Source of the DNA: Vulcanimicrobiota bacterium
GTDB taxonomy: Bacteria; Vulcanimicrobiota; Vulcanimicrobiia; Vulcanimicrobiales; Vulcanimicrobiaceae
Assembly: GCA_003161435.1 (NCBI GenBank)
Contig: PMOS01000002.1
Span: forward strand, 28,383-92,382
Length of the DNA: 64,000 nt
Reading direction: 5' to 3'
Both the position numbers and the translations under genes were made by a program. Below are positions 1 to 6,897 of the stretch, one piece after another (the stretch's first letter is position 1; each line of letters starts with the position of its first letter). A model generated the notes under the pieces. That model did not search any database and was not told where the DNA came from. It worked only from the letters and a program-made list of their open reading frames with translations.

Positions 1-1
1 C

Positions 2-628
2 CTGCTCTGCGTCGGCATCGCCGCGCTGAGCCTGTGGGCGTACGCCGCGATGTTCGGCATGGCCGATGCGGCCTGGGAGCGCGGGACGGCGACCATCGCC
101 GACGGGAACGCCGCATTCCGCGCGCGCGGCGGCGCATTGTTGGTGGCGGTGATCGGGCTGATCGGCGTCGGTATCGTCGCGTTGATCCTTGCGCTGCCGA
201 CGCTGTTCATCGCGCTGCTCGCGTTTCCGCTGTTCACGATGTACGTGATTCCGGCCGTGGTCAGCGGTCGCCGCGGCGGCTTCGAAGCGATCGGCGATTC
301 GTTCCGTTTGGTGCGCGCGTTCTTCTTGCCGTCGCTGATTGCGTTCGTGGTGCTGTTCGGGATTTCGTACGGGATCAGCTTTATCGGCGCTATTCCGATC
401 GTGCCGTTGGAACTCGCGACGATGCCGGGCGCCGGAGAGACGGCGATGCGTATCCCGTCGATCCCGCTCATTATCTTCGGGGGGATCGGCTATCTCGTTG
501 CAATCGCCTTGCAGCTCGCGTACGCCGGCTTCTACGCGATCGCGCTCGTCGGTCTGTATCGTTCCCTCGTCGTGCCGCGGCCGGTCCCGCCGCCCGCCCC
601 GGCGGCCGGCGAGATCGTCGCGACCTAA
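2..628 (+). CDS. Multi-pass membrane protein, 5' truncated
   Basis: The frame is open from the first bases of the window, and a hydrophobic stretch lies upstream of the first ATG (position 50). The true start is therefore outside the window and the ATG at 50 is probably internal. The visible part (about 208 residues) has four or five hydrophobic segments separated by short loops and ends in a Pro/Ala-rich tail. No catalytic motif is seen. Its stop overlaps the stop of the convergent gene by a few bases. Function unknown; the general look is of an integral membrane protein of the DUF type found beside transporters. Confidence 0.75.
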   Translation: MLCVGIAALSLWAYAAMFGMADAAWERGTATIADGNAAFRARGGALLVAVIGLIGVGIVALILALPTLFIALLAFPLFTMYVIPAVVSGRRGGFEAIGDSFRLVRAFFLPSLIAFVVLFGISYGISFIGAIPIVPLELATMPGAGETAMRIPSIPLIIFGGIGYLVAIALQLAYAGFYAIALVGLYRSLVVPRPVPPPAPAAGEIVAT

Positions 629-1320
629 CTCGGCGCTGCGGCGTTCTCGAACGCCGCGGCACTGCGTCCGACGTCGAACACGCGCTCGTCGCCCTGCGCG
701 TCGAGAAAGCCGCGCACGATCACGGTCCCGGCGCTGCGGATCCCGAGCGCGCGCGAGAGCCGAATCGTGCCCGTTGCGTCGCGCAGCCGCGGCGTGCCGC
801 CGTCGACGTAGGGGTCGCCGGCGATCGTGATGACCGCGCCGGGCTTGGTCTGCAGCGCCTGGGCGATCGTCTCCGGCGGATCGAACGCGATCGTCTTGTC
901 GACCACCACTCCGAAGTTCGTCCCCAGCATCGCGACGCGCACCGTATAGGTGCCGGGGGCGAGCGCGCGCCGGTCGTCGGTGGTCGAGTCGACGATCACT
1001 TGCGCGAGGCGCAGCAACCCCGGCGGGACGTCGAGTTGGCGCGTGATCGGGATCGGTTTGTGACCGGTCACCGACGACCACACCGGCGCGTCATCGTGCA
1101 GGACGTCGACCCGAAAGAGGTCCGCGGTCGGGAAGCGCAGCCGCACCATGTGACCTGTTGCATTGTGGAGCGCGATCGCGACGGTGAACGGCGCGAGCAG
1201 GGCGGTCCCCTCGCGATCGAGCGTGACATCGGCCCAGACGCTGCGCGGCGAGGCCGACGGCGCCGGATGCCGCGTCGCGGTCGCGGCCAGTACTGCCGCG
1301 ATCAGCTCAGCGCGAGTCAC
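625..1320 (-). CDS. BsuPI-like secreted protein
   Basis: A 231-residue protein starting at GTG 1320; an in-frame stop lies two codons upstream, so this start is close to forced. A short hydrophobic stretch after the start (AELIAAVLAATA) may be a weak signal peptide. Residues about 40-125 read like a BsuPI (intracellular proteinase inhibitor) beta-sandwich: a run such as VAIALHNATGHMVRLRF followed by DAPVWS and then a beta-rich region. The C-terminal half looks like a second beta domain with a 'GDPYVDGGTPRLRD' stretch. In this family the domain is a beta-fold with poorly known roles outside Bacillus, so inhibitor activity is not claimed. It lies 37 bp downstream of the deacylase gene on the same strand and may be co-transcribed with it. 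Confidence 0.65.
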   Translation of the reverse strand: MTRAELIAAVLAATATRHPAPSASPRSVWADVTLDREGTALLAPFTVAIALHNATGHMVRLRFPTADLFRVDVLHDDAPVWSSVTGHKPIPITRQLDVPPGLLRLAQVIVDSTTDDRRALAPGTYTVRVAMLGTNFGVVVDKTIAFDPPETIAQALQTKPGAVITIAGDPYVDGGTPRLRDATGTIRLSRALGIRSAGTVIVRGFLDAQGDERVFDVGRSAAAFENAAAPS

Positions 1321-1357
1321 AGCCTACCAGTTGCGCGCCGCGCGGACGAAGTCCGCC

Positions 1358-2938
1358 TTACCGGCCGTTGCGCAGCACGCGGCCCGGCCGAGCGCCGGTC
1401 ATCTGCCCGTCGCGCAAAACGGCGCTCCCGTTGACGAACACGTCGCGAATCCCGTCGGGCGGCGCGAACGGCTGCTCGTAGGTCGCACGATCGACGATGC
1501 GCTCGGCATCGAACACGACCAGATCGGCGTGCTTGCCGATCGCAATGATCCCGCGGTCGCGCAGGCCGAACTGCGCCGCCGGCAGCGACGTCATCCGGCG
1601 CACGGCCTCAGCGGCGTCGAACACATGGCGCTGGCGAACGTAGCGCCCGAAGACGCGCGGAAAAGTCCCGTACGTGCGTGGGTGCGGCACGCCCCGCGCG
1701 GTGATCCCGCTGAACGCGCGCGCCGACGCATCGCTGCCCACGCAGCAGAATTCCGCGCTGTAAACCGTTGCCACGTCGTCTTCGCTCATCGAGAAGAAGA
1801 CGGACTCGACCCGCATCTCCTCTTCGATCAGGAGGCGAATCGCCGCGCGCGCCGGCGTCGTTCGCCAGCGCGCCGCCAGCGCGTCGATCCGCATCCCGGC
1901 GAGGTCCTCGTTGCGCGAGCTGCCGACGCCGGTGATCAGCACCGTGTCCCACCCGTCGCCGCCGAACTGCGGATCCCGCGCGAGCTCCATCACGAGCGCG
2001 GCCGCCGTCGCTTGATCCGGATCGCGCAACCGCGCGAGCGCCGCGTCGTCGCCACCTTCGCGAACGCGCGGCGGCAGCACGGTGGCGAGTTCGGTCCACG
2101 AGGCGACGTACGGATAGGCGTCGCACGCGACGCCTATCCCGCGCGTGCGCGCATGGTCGATCGCGGCGAGCGTGCGGTGAACCTTGCCCCAGTTGCGCCG
2201 GCCGGCGGCCTTGTGATGCGAGCACTGCACCGCGACCTCGGCGCCCTCGCCCACCGCGATCGCTTCGGCGATCGCCGCCTCGACGTCGTCGCCTTCGTCG
2301 CGAACGTGCGACGCGTAGAGCGCTGCTCCGGCGTCGCGTGCGGCACCGGCGCAAGCGATGAGCTCATCGAGATCGGCATAGCGGCCAGGTTCGTAGATCA
2401 AGCCGCTCGATACGCCGAGTGCCCCCTCTTCGACCGCCGCGCGAATCAAACGATTCTGCGCCTCGATCTCTTCGCGCACGAGCCGCCGCGCGTCGGGACC
2501 GGCCACGCACAATCGTGTCGTTCCAAGTCCCACCAGCGACGCTACGTTGAGGGCGACGCGCTCCTGCTCGACCAGCGTGAAGAACGCGTCGAACGACGTC
2601 CACTGCACGTCGAGCCGGTACTCGGCGGCGTCGCGCCGTTTCTTCATAAGCGCGGAACCGCTCAATGGTGCGATCGACGTGCCGCAGTTGCCGCCGACCT
2701 CGGTCGTCACACCTTGGCGAATCTTTCCTTCACAACGCGGATCGACGAGCCAAAGCTCGTCGGAATGGGAATGAACGTCGATGAATCCCGGTGCGAGCGC
2801 GAGCCCGGCGCAGGGTATGCGCTCGTGCGCATCGCGCTCGGAGAGATCCCCGATAGCGACGATTCTGCCGTCGGCTACGGCAACGTCGGTGATGTACGGC
2901 GCGGCGCCGAGTCCGTCGTAGACCCGGGGGCGCTCCAA
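1358..2938 (-). CDS. N-acyl-D-amino-acid deacylase (D-aminoacylase)
   Basis: An amidohydrolase-superfamily enzyme of 526 residues that would remove the acyl group from N-acyl-D-amino acids. Seen in order: the metal-binding motif FIDVHSHSD near residue 55, KIRQGVTTEVGGNCG with the family Cys near 85, the SHVRDEGDD loop, CSHHKAAGRRNWG supplying metal-binding histidines, and a late GSDASAR Asp motif. The length fits the family (about 480-530). The start is a TTG; the only upstream in-frame sequence before a stop is six codons without ATG, GTG or TTG. With ddl, alr and the mur genes in the same window, a role in salvage of D-amino acids from peptidoglycan is possible, but this is inference. Confidence 0.88.
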   Translation of the reverse strand: MERPRVYDGLGAAPYITDVAVADGRIVAIGDLSERDAHERIPCAGLALAPGFIDVHSHSDELWLVDPRCEGKIRQGVTTEVGGNCGTSIAPLSGSALMKKRRDAAEYRLDVQWTSFDAFFTLVEQERVALNVASLVGLGTTRLCVAGPDARRLVREEIEAQNRLIRAAVEEGALGVSSGLIYEPGRYADLDELIACAGAARDAGAALYASHVRDEGDDVEAAIAEAIAVGEGAEVAVQCSHHKAAGRRNWGKVHRTLAAIDHARTRGIGVACDAYPYVASWTELATVLPPRVREGGDDAALARLRDPDQATAAALVMELARDPQFGGDGWDTVLITGVGSSRNEDLAGMRIDALAARWRTTPARAAIRLLIEEEMRVESVFFSMSEDDVATVYSAEFCCVGSDASARAFSGITARGVPHPRTYGTFPRVFGRYVRQRHVFDAAEAVRRMTSLPAAQFGLRDRGIIAIGKHADLVVFDAERIVDRATYEQPFAPPDGIRDVFVNGSAVLRDGQMTGARPGRVLRNGR

Positions 2939-3022
2939 GATCGTCCGGAGCAGCGTTTAACCTAGCTTCCGCTGGGTACAGAGCAGTCGGTGGGCCGACA
3001 GCTCAGGGGGATGATTCCAACA

Positions 3023-3253
3023 ATGGCGAGCAACGAAAATCTGACGACGACGACGGGCGGCGGCATGAGTGTCCGCGAGGCGGGCAAACGCGGCGGCGAT
3101 CGCGTCAAAGCGAAGTACGGCTCCGAGTTCTACGAAGCCATCGGACGCAAAGGCGGCGAGGCGACGAAGAGCAAGTACGGACCGACGTTCTACGAAGAGA
3201 TCGGCGCCAAGGGCGGCCAGAAGCTGAAACGCACGACGAAAACGGCCGGCTGA
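3023..3253 (+). CDS. KGG-repeat stress protein 1
   Basis: A small, highly charged protein of about 76 residues made of repeated units of the form (K/R)(K/R)GG...Y-G-x-x-FYE-x-IG. This is the stress-induced acidophilic KGG repeat (GsiB/YciG type). Two and a half repeats are visible after the motif MSVREAGKRGGD. An in-frame ATG lies at 3011, directly abutting the GGGGG run at 3006-3010; the ATG at 3023 gives a sensible 12 bp spacing to that Shine-Dalgarno-like run and is preferred. It forms an operon with the next gene (3 bp gap). Members of the family are hydrophilic and induced by stress; their molecular action is not established. Confidence 0.8.
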   Translation: MASNENLTTTTGGGMSVREAGKRGGDRVKAKYGSEFYEAIGRKGGEATKSKYGPTFYEEIGAKGGQKLKRTTKTAG

Positions 3254-3256
3254 CGC

Positions 3257-3583
3257 ATGGCCGACCCCAAGCAGGCCGAGGTCAAGGAGCGGACGGAAAA
3301 GGTCGACGGGGAGATGTCGGTTCGAGAAGCCGGCAAAAAGGGTGGCGATACGGTTCGTGACCGATACGGTTCGGGATTCTACGAAGAGATCGGACGCAAA
3401 GGCGGACAAGCAACGCGCGAGCGCCACGGTGCGGAGTTCTACGAGGCGATCGGTCAAAAAGGCGGCAAGGTCGTCAAAGAAAAGTACGGCCCGAACTTCT
3501 ACGAGCAGATCGGTCACAAGGGTGGTCAAAAGGTCAAGAAGCTGATCGCCGACGCGAAAAAGGCCTTGCAGGGCGAAACGTAG
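3257..3583 (+). CDS. KGG-repeat stress protein 2
   Basis: A 108-residue paralogue of the preceding gene with the same leader motif (MSVREAGKKGGD) and about three and a half KGG repeats, each with a Y/H-G-x-x-FYE-x-IG core. It ends in a Lys/Ala-rich tail. It has one more repeat than its neighbour, so the pair probably arose by tandem duplication followed by repeat gain or loss. A strong terminator follows 22 bp after the stop, closing a two-gene operon. Predicted cytoplasmic and soluble. Confidence 0.82.
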   Translation: MADPKQAEVKERTEKVDGEMSVREAGKKGGDTVRDRYGSGFYEEIGRKGGQATRERHGAEFYEAIGQKGGKVVKEKYGPNFYEQIGHKGGQKVKKLIADAKKALQGET

Positions 3584-3605
3584 CGCCCGACCGACCTGAT
3601 TCCGA

Positions 3606-3645
3606 AACCGCGTGGCGTCGCCGCAACGACGCCGCGCGGTTTTTT
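3606..3645 (+). terminator. Rho-independent terminator of the KGG operon
   Basis: A 15 bp stem (AACCGCGTGGCGTCG paired with CGACGCCGCGCGGTT, one G-U pair) with a six-base loop CCGCAA runs straight into a T tract (TTTTTTG). It sits 22 bp after the KGG gene 2 stop and before the convergent lptC stop at 3667. The T tract is on the plus strand. The stem starts with AA, giving only a weak U run on the other strand, so it mainly serves the plus strand. Confidence 0.9.
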
Positions 3646-3666
3646 GTTCGGCGCACCCGATGCGCA

Positions 3667-4203
3667 TCACGGCTTGACGCCCTCGATGCGTCCGAAAGAC
3701 GAGTCACCGGTGCGGAAGTTGATCGTCATCTTCGCGACCGTTACGGTCGCGCCGCTGTCGGTGACCGTCGACGGGTGGTCCAAGTTGAGAACGTGCGACG
3801 AGCCGTTGTACAACGCGCCGGTGCTCTGAAACGTGCGCTTGCGCGCACCACCCTCGTCCTCGATGAACGTCACCGGCCCGGCGACGGTCAGATCGTTGGT
3901 CGCCGTATTGACGGTGACGCCGTCACCTCTCATCAAGATATCGGGTTTGCCGGCGCGGTGGATGCGGCCGTCGCGGACGTGCGCGATCGTGACCAACGTG
4001 CCGTCGGGGCTCATGGTGAGCTTGTCGTAGTCGAGGGACCACGCGCGCCGGTCGATGCGTTTGCCCTGTACGCTGCCGTTGATCAGCGTGTCGGGGCCGG
4101 CCGAGCGCGCGTATTGCACGTCGCTACCGGCGCGCCCGATCTCGAAGCCGACCCAGCCTAAAAACGCGAGCGCAATGACCGACAGCACGATGCGCCAACT
4201 CAT
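3667..4203 (-). CDS. lptC: LptC-like LPS export protein
   Basis: Start chosen at ATG 4203 (MSWRIVLSVIAL), which forms an ATGA overlap with the lnt stop. The longer ORF in the track runs antisense into lnt and is rejected. The 178-residue product has one N-terminal membrane anchor (about residues 4-20) followed by a beta-rich periplasmic domain with 'MSPDGTL', 'GDGVTVNT' and 'DHPSTVTD' style repeats, typical of the LptC/OstA beta-jellyroll. In the family LptC bridges the inner-membrane LptBFG complex to LptA and passes LPS across the periplasm. Sequence in this family is poorly conserved, so the call rests on topology, beta-repeat style and the lnt and lptD neighbourhood. Confidence 0.7.
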   Translation of the reverse strand: MSWRIVLSVIALAFLGWVGFEIGRAGSDVQYARSAGPDTLINGSVQGKRIDRRAWSLDYDKLTMSPDGTLVTIAHVRDGRIHRAGKPDILMRGDGVTVNTATNDLTVAGPVTFIEDEGGARKRTFQSTGALYNGSSHVLNLDHPSTVTDSGATVTVAKMTINFRTGDSSFGRIEGVKP

Positions 4204-5774
4204 CGCGCGCGCCGCCCGCGCACTCGCGCCACGATGAACGGCAGCACGACGATCGCCGTCATCGCGAGGCCGATCGGCGCCGGGCCGAGCGTCGCGTACG
4301 GGCCTGGAGCTGCCACGCCGACATCGCCGACGATCGTCGCCACGCTCCCCAACGTGCTGCGCTGCGTCCACGTTCCGTCGGGCGCGACGATCCCGCTGAT
4401 TCCGGTCGCCCCGGCGCGCAGCACCCAGCGACCGGTCTCGACGGCGCGTAGGGTCGCCGCCTGCGCATGCTCGTAGGGCCCTTCGGTCGTGCCGAACCAC
4501 GCGTCATCGGTCGCGATCAGGATCAAGCTCGGATCGTCTTTGAGGCGCGCGTGCGCGATGTCGCCGAACAGCGATTCCCAACAGATCAGCGCGGTCGCAC
4601 CCGCGTACGTCTCGACCGGGTTCGTGCCGGGTTGAAAGGCCCCGATCTGGTTCGCGTACGGGAGCGAGCGCAGCCATCCCGGTCCGGGGATGTACTCGGC
4701 GAACGGCACCAGCTGCTCCTTGACGTACAGCACGGCGACGTCATGCTGGTTGACGCGCGGGTCGAAGATCAGCAGCGCGTTCTCGTACTTCTTTCCGTTG
4801 TCCCAGAAACCACCGGCATAGAGCGTTGCGCCGAGTGAGACCGCGAGCCGCGCGAAGCGCGTCCGCAGCGGCGGCGAGGCCAGTAGATCGGTCGTGATCA
4901 CCGTCTCGGGCCACAGCACGAGCGTCGGGTGCTGCGCGCGCAGCGCGACGGTCATCGTGGTGTAACGGTCGAGCGCGAGCGCGAGCCCGGCGTCGCTGCG
5001 CTTGATAGTCTGCGTGATCCCGCCTTGCACGGCGGCGACACGCCGCGCAGGCGGCGCGTAGTGACGCGCCGGCCAGACCGCGTACGCGAGGGCGGCGCAC
5101 ACCGCGACGCCGGCCCACACCACGATCGCCGTGCGCGCCCGTCGGGCATCATCGCGGTCGACCAGCCACCAGCCGAGCGCTGCACCGAGCAGCGTGGTGG
5201 CGAACGTCAGACCGTATCCGCCGGCGAAGGCGGCGAGCGGACGCAGCGGCGAGTCGACCATGGTCGTGCCGAGTTGTTCGAGCGGCACCCCGAACGCCGA
5301 CGTCGAGCGGACTTGCTCGCCCAGCGTGAATGCCGCGGCCGCCACGAACGGGACCACGCGCGCGTCGCAGCGCCGAGCTGCGAACGACGTAACGGCTGCC
5401 GCGAACGCAAACGCCAGGGCTTCGAAGATCGCCGGCCCCAGATCGAGGACCGGCGCGGCCGGCCCGATCAAGGCGCCCGCGGTTTCGCCGAACCACGCGA
5501 AACCGAGCGTGAAAAACAGGAGCCCGCTCGCATATCCGACGAGCGCGGCCGCACGCGGCGGCAAGCTGCTCCAGGCCCATACCAGGCCTGCGATGGAGAA
5601 TGGAGCGAGCCACCACCACGTTGTCAGTGGGAAGGCGAGATGCAGCGCGAACGCGCACAACAGCGCGACGGCCGTGCTGCGTGCGGTCGCGGAGGAGACG
5701 ATGGTGCGTCGGCTGGTTACGGCAGTGGTTGTCGCGGCGATGATGGTGCTACCCGGATGTGGACGCCAGGTCAC
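4200..5774 (-). CDS. lnt: Apolipoprotein N-acyltransferase
   Basis: An integral membrane enzyme that transfers the third acyl chain to the N-terminal Cys of lipoproteins. The N-terminal half holds about seven membrane segments. The C-terminal half is a nitrilase domain with the triad in view: Glu in LWPETVIT, Lys in LYVKEQLVPFAEYIP and Cys in ALICWESLF. Another transmembrane helix closes the protein. At 524 residues it is slightly long. The first start codon (GTG 5774) lies inside the divergent lipoprotein gene, and the only other canonical in-frame start before the end of membrane helix 1 is a TTG inside that helix. A head-to-head overlap of about 74 bp therefore seems real. It is translationally coupled to lptC. 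Confidence 0.92.
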   Translation of the reverse strand: MTWRPHPGSTIIAATTTAVTSRRTIVSSATARSTAVALLCAFALHLAFPLTTWWWLAPFSIAGLVWAWSSLPPRAAALVGYASGLLFFTLGFAWFGETAGALIGPAAPVLDLGPAIFEALAFAFAAAVTSFAARRCDARVVPFVAAAAFTLGEQVRSTSAFGVPLEQLGTTMVDSPLRPLAAFAGGYGLTFATTLLGAALGWWLVDRDDARRARTAIVVWAGVAVCAALAYAVWPARHYAPPARRVAAVQGGITQTIKRSDAGLALALDRYTTMTVALRAQHPTLVLWPETVITTDLLASPPLRTRFARLAVSLGATLYAGGFWDNGKKYENALLIFDPRVNQHDVAVLYVKEQLVPFAEYIPGPGWLRSLPYANQIGAFQPGTNPVETYAGATALICWESLFGDIAHARLKDDPSLILIATDDAWFGTTEGPYEHAQAATLRAVETGRWVLRAGATGISGIVAPDGTWTQRSTLGSVATIVGDVGVAAPGPYATLGPAPIGLAMTAIVVLPFIVARVRGRRAR

Positions 5775-6453
5775 CGGATTGAACGTGACCGGGAACGGGA
5801 TCGTTCAGTCCGGACAGACCCTGATCCGCTTCGAGACGGCCGGGCAGCTCGACTTTCAGAACGTCAGCTACCTGATGGTCTTCAACACCAGCGGGAACCA
5901 GAATCAGCCCTACGCTCAGGGCTTCAACACGAACTACGCGAACTGGTCGGTCTACTTCATCGTCGGCGGCGGTTCGACGTACGCCAACGCCCCGGGGCTC
6001 GAGCAAGTCTACCTGAACCCCGCGAACAACGCCGCCTCGGCATTCAACGTCACCTACCCGACCTCGATCGTGAACTTCCAGCCGTCGATTCCCAGCGGCA
6101 ACGCGCAGTACGGCTTCCAGATCACCTTCAACCGCTGCGTGTTCGACTTGTCGCCGCCGACGAGCAACCCGTCCGTGCCGGCCACCGCGAACGGTATCTG
6201 CCCTCCATTTGCCAACGCCGGCATCGGAAACATCTGGAACGTCAGCCTGTTCACGCTCGACCGAACGCTGACGCCGATCGACTCGCTCAGCGTGAACGGC
6301 CCGTCGGCGACCGATTACACCGTGTCGTTCGACGTCACGCAGGTGATTCCGGGGAACGGCAACAGCGGTCAGCGCTTCAAGCCCGCGAACAACGCTAGCG
6401 TTTCGAATCCCGCCGCTCAGATTACCGGGATCGAGATCTTCAACACGCCGTAG
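5701..6453 (+). CDS. Predicted lipoprotein, function unknown
   Basis: Start ATG 5701 is preceded by a strong Shine-Dalgarno (GGAGGAG, 4 bp spacing), and the protein opens with a classic lipoprotein signal: Arg-Arg, a hydrophobic core and lipobox LPGC, with Cys at residue 20. The mature part (about 230 residues) is rich in Asn, Thr, Ser and aromatic residues in alternating patterns that suggest an all-beta fold. It has two cysteines (NRCVF and GICPP) that could form a disulfide. No known family is recognised. It is transcribed divergently from lnt, the gene for the enzyme that would finish its maturation, and the two coding regions overlap at their 5' ends. Confidence 0.85.
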   Translation: MVRRLVTAVVVAAMMVLPGCGRQVTGLNVTGNGIVQSGQTLIRFETAGQLDFQNVSYLMVFNTSGNQNQPYAQGFNTNYANWSVYFIVGGGSTYANAPGLEQVYLNPANNAASAFNVTYPTSIVNFQPSIPSGNAQYGFQITFNRCVFDLSPPTSNPSVPATANGICPPFANAGIGNIWNVSLFTLDRTLTPIDSLSVNGPSATDYTVSFDVTQVIPGNGNSGQRFKPANNASVSNPAAQITGIEIFNTP

Positions 6454-6486
6454 AGCATCGCGCAGAATCCCGCATATCCCACCCTA

Positions 6487-6687
6487 GCATTCCCGCGCGC
6501 GAAATCTTGCCGGAGGCGGGGGAGCAGTAGTGCTGCGCAGGGGCGTTTCGCAGCGAGCGGCGCCCGGAGGGCGAGGAGCGAGCGGAGAACCGAGCTGCGT
6601 TTGCGCCACGACGGCGCAAACACAGCGTCCCCGGCGCAGCACTACTGCTCCCCCGCCTCCACGCCATTAGCCCCGGCGCGGGAATGC
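6487..6687. repeat. Long imperfect palindromic element
   Basis: Two perfect 27 bp arms (GGAGGCGGGGGAGCAGTAGT... at 6512-6538 and its exact reverse complement at 6634-6660) lie 95 bp apart. They sit inside an outer pair of 12 bp arms (GCATTCCCGCGC at 6487-6498 and its complement at 6676-6687). The centre carries a small hairpin, GTTTGCGCC-ACGAC-GGCGCAAAC (6599-6621). No real gene is seen; the ORFs here are Arg-rich shadows. It fills the space between the convergent lipoprotein and metallothionein genes. It could be a non-autonomous (MITE-like) or REP/BIME-type element, or a large terminator structure. No target-site duplication was identified. Confidence 0.75.
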
Positions 6688-6691
6688 GCCC

Positions 6692-6859
6692 CTATTCCGT
6701 GTCGCAGGGTGGGTGGCCGCAGGCGCACGTTGTTTCGTTCTCTTCGTCGGTCGAATCGCGGCTTTCGCAGATTTCGCTGCAGTACGCTGCGCCTTCGAGG
6801 CCGCCGGTGACGGTGCAGTTGCACTCTTGGTATTCGCAGGGCTGGGTGTAGGTACTCAC
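6692..6859 (-). CDS. Small Cys-rich metallothionein-like protein
   Basis: A 55-residue ORF too short for the ORF track. It starts at GTG 6859 behind a good Shine-Dalgarno (AAGGAG, 6 bp spacing) and ends at TAG 6692. It has eight cysteines (about residues 8, 13, 15, 27, 31, 45, 47, 52) and one His. The motif order C-x4-C-x-C-x-V ... YCSEIC ... C-x-CGHPPC matches bacterial metallothioneins of the SmtA/BmtA type, where these residues bind Zn, Cd or Cu. It lies 38 bp downstream of lptD on the same strand and may be read through from that operon. The spacing of the first cysteines differs slightly from SmtA, so exact metal stoichiometry is unknown. Confidence 0.82.
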   Translation of the reverse strand: MSTYTQPCEYQECNCTVTGGLEGAAYCSEICESRDSTDEENETTCACGHPPCDTE

Positions 6860-6897
6860 GCGTTCTCCTTACCCCGAAACGAAGCGGCGGTCGGCGC

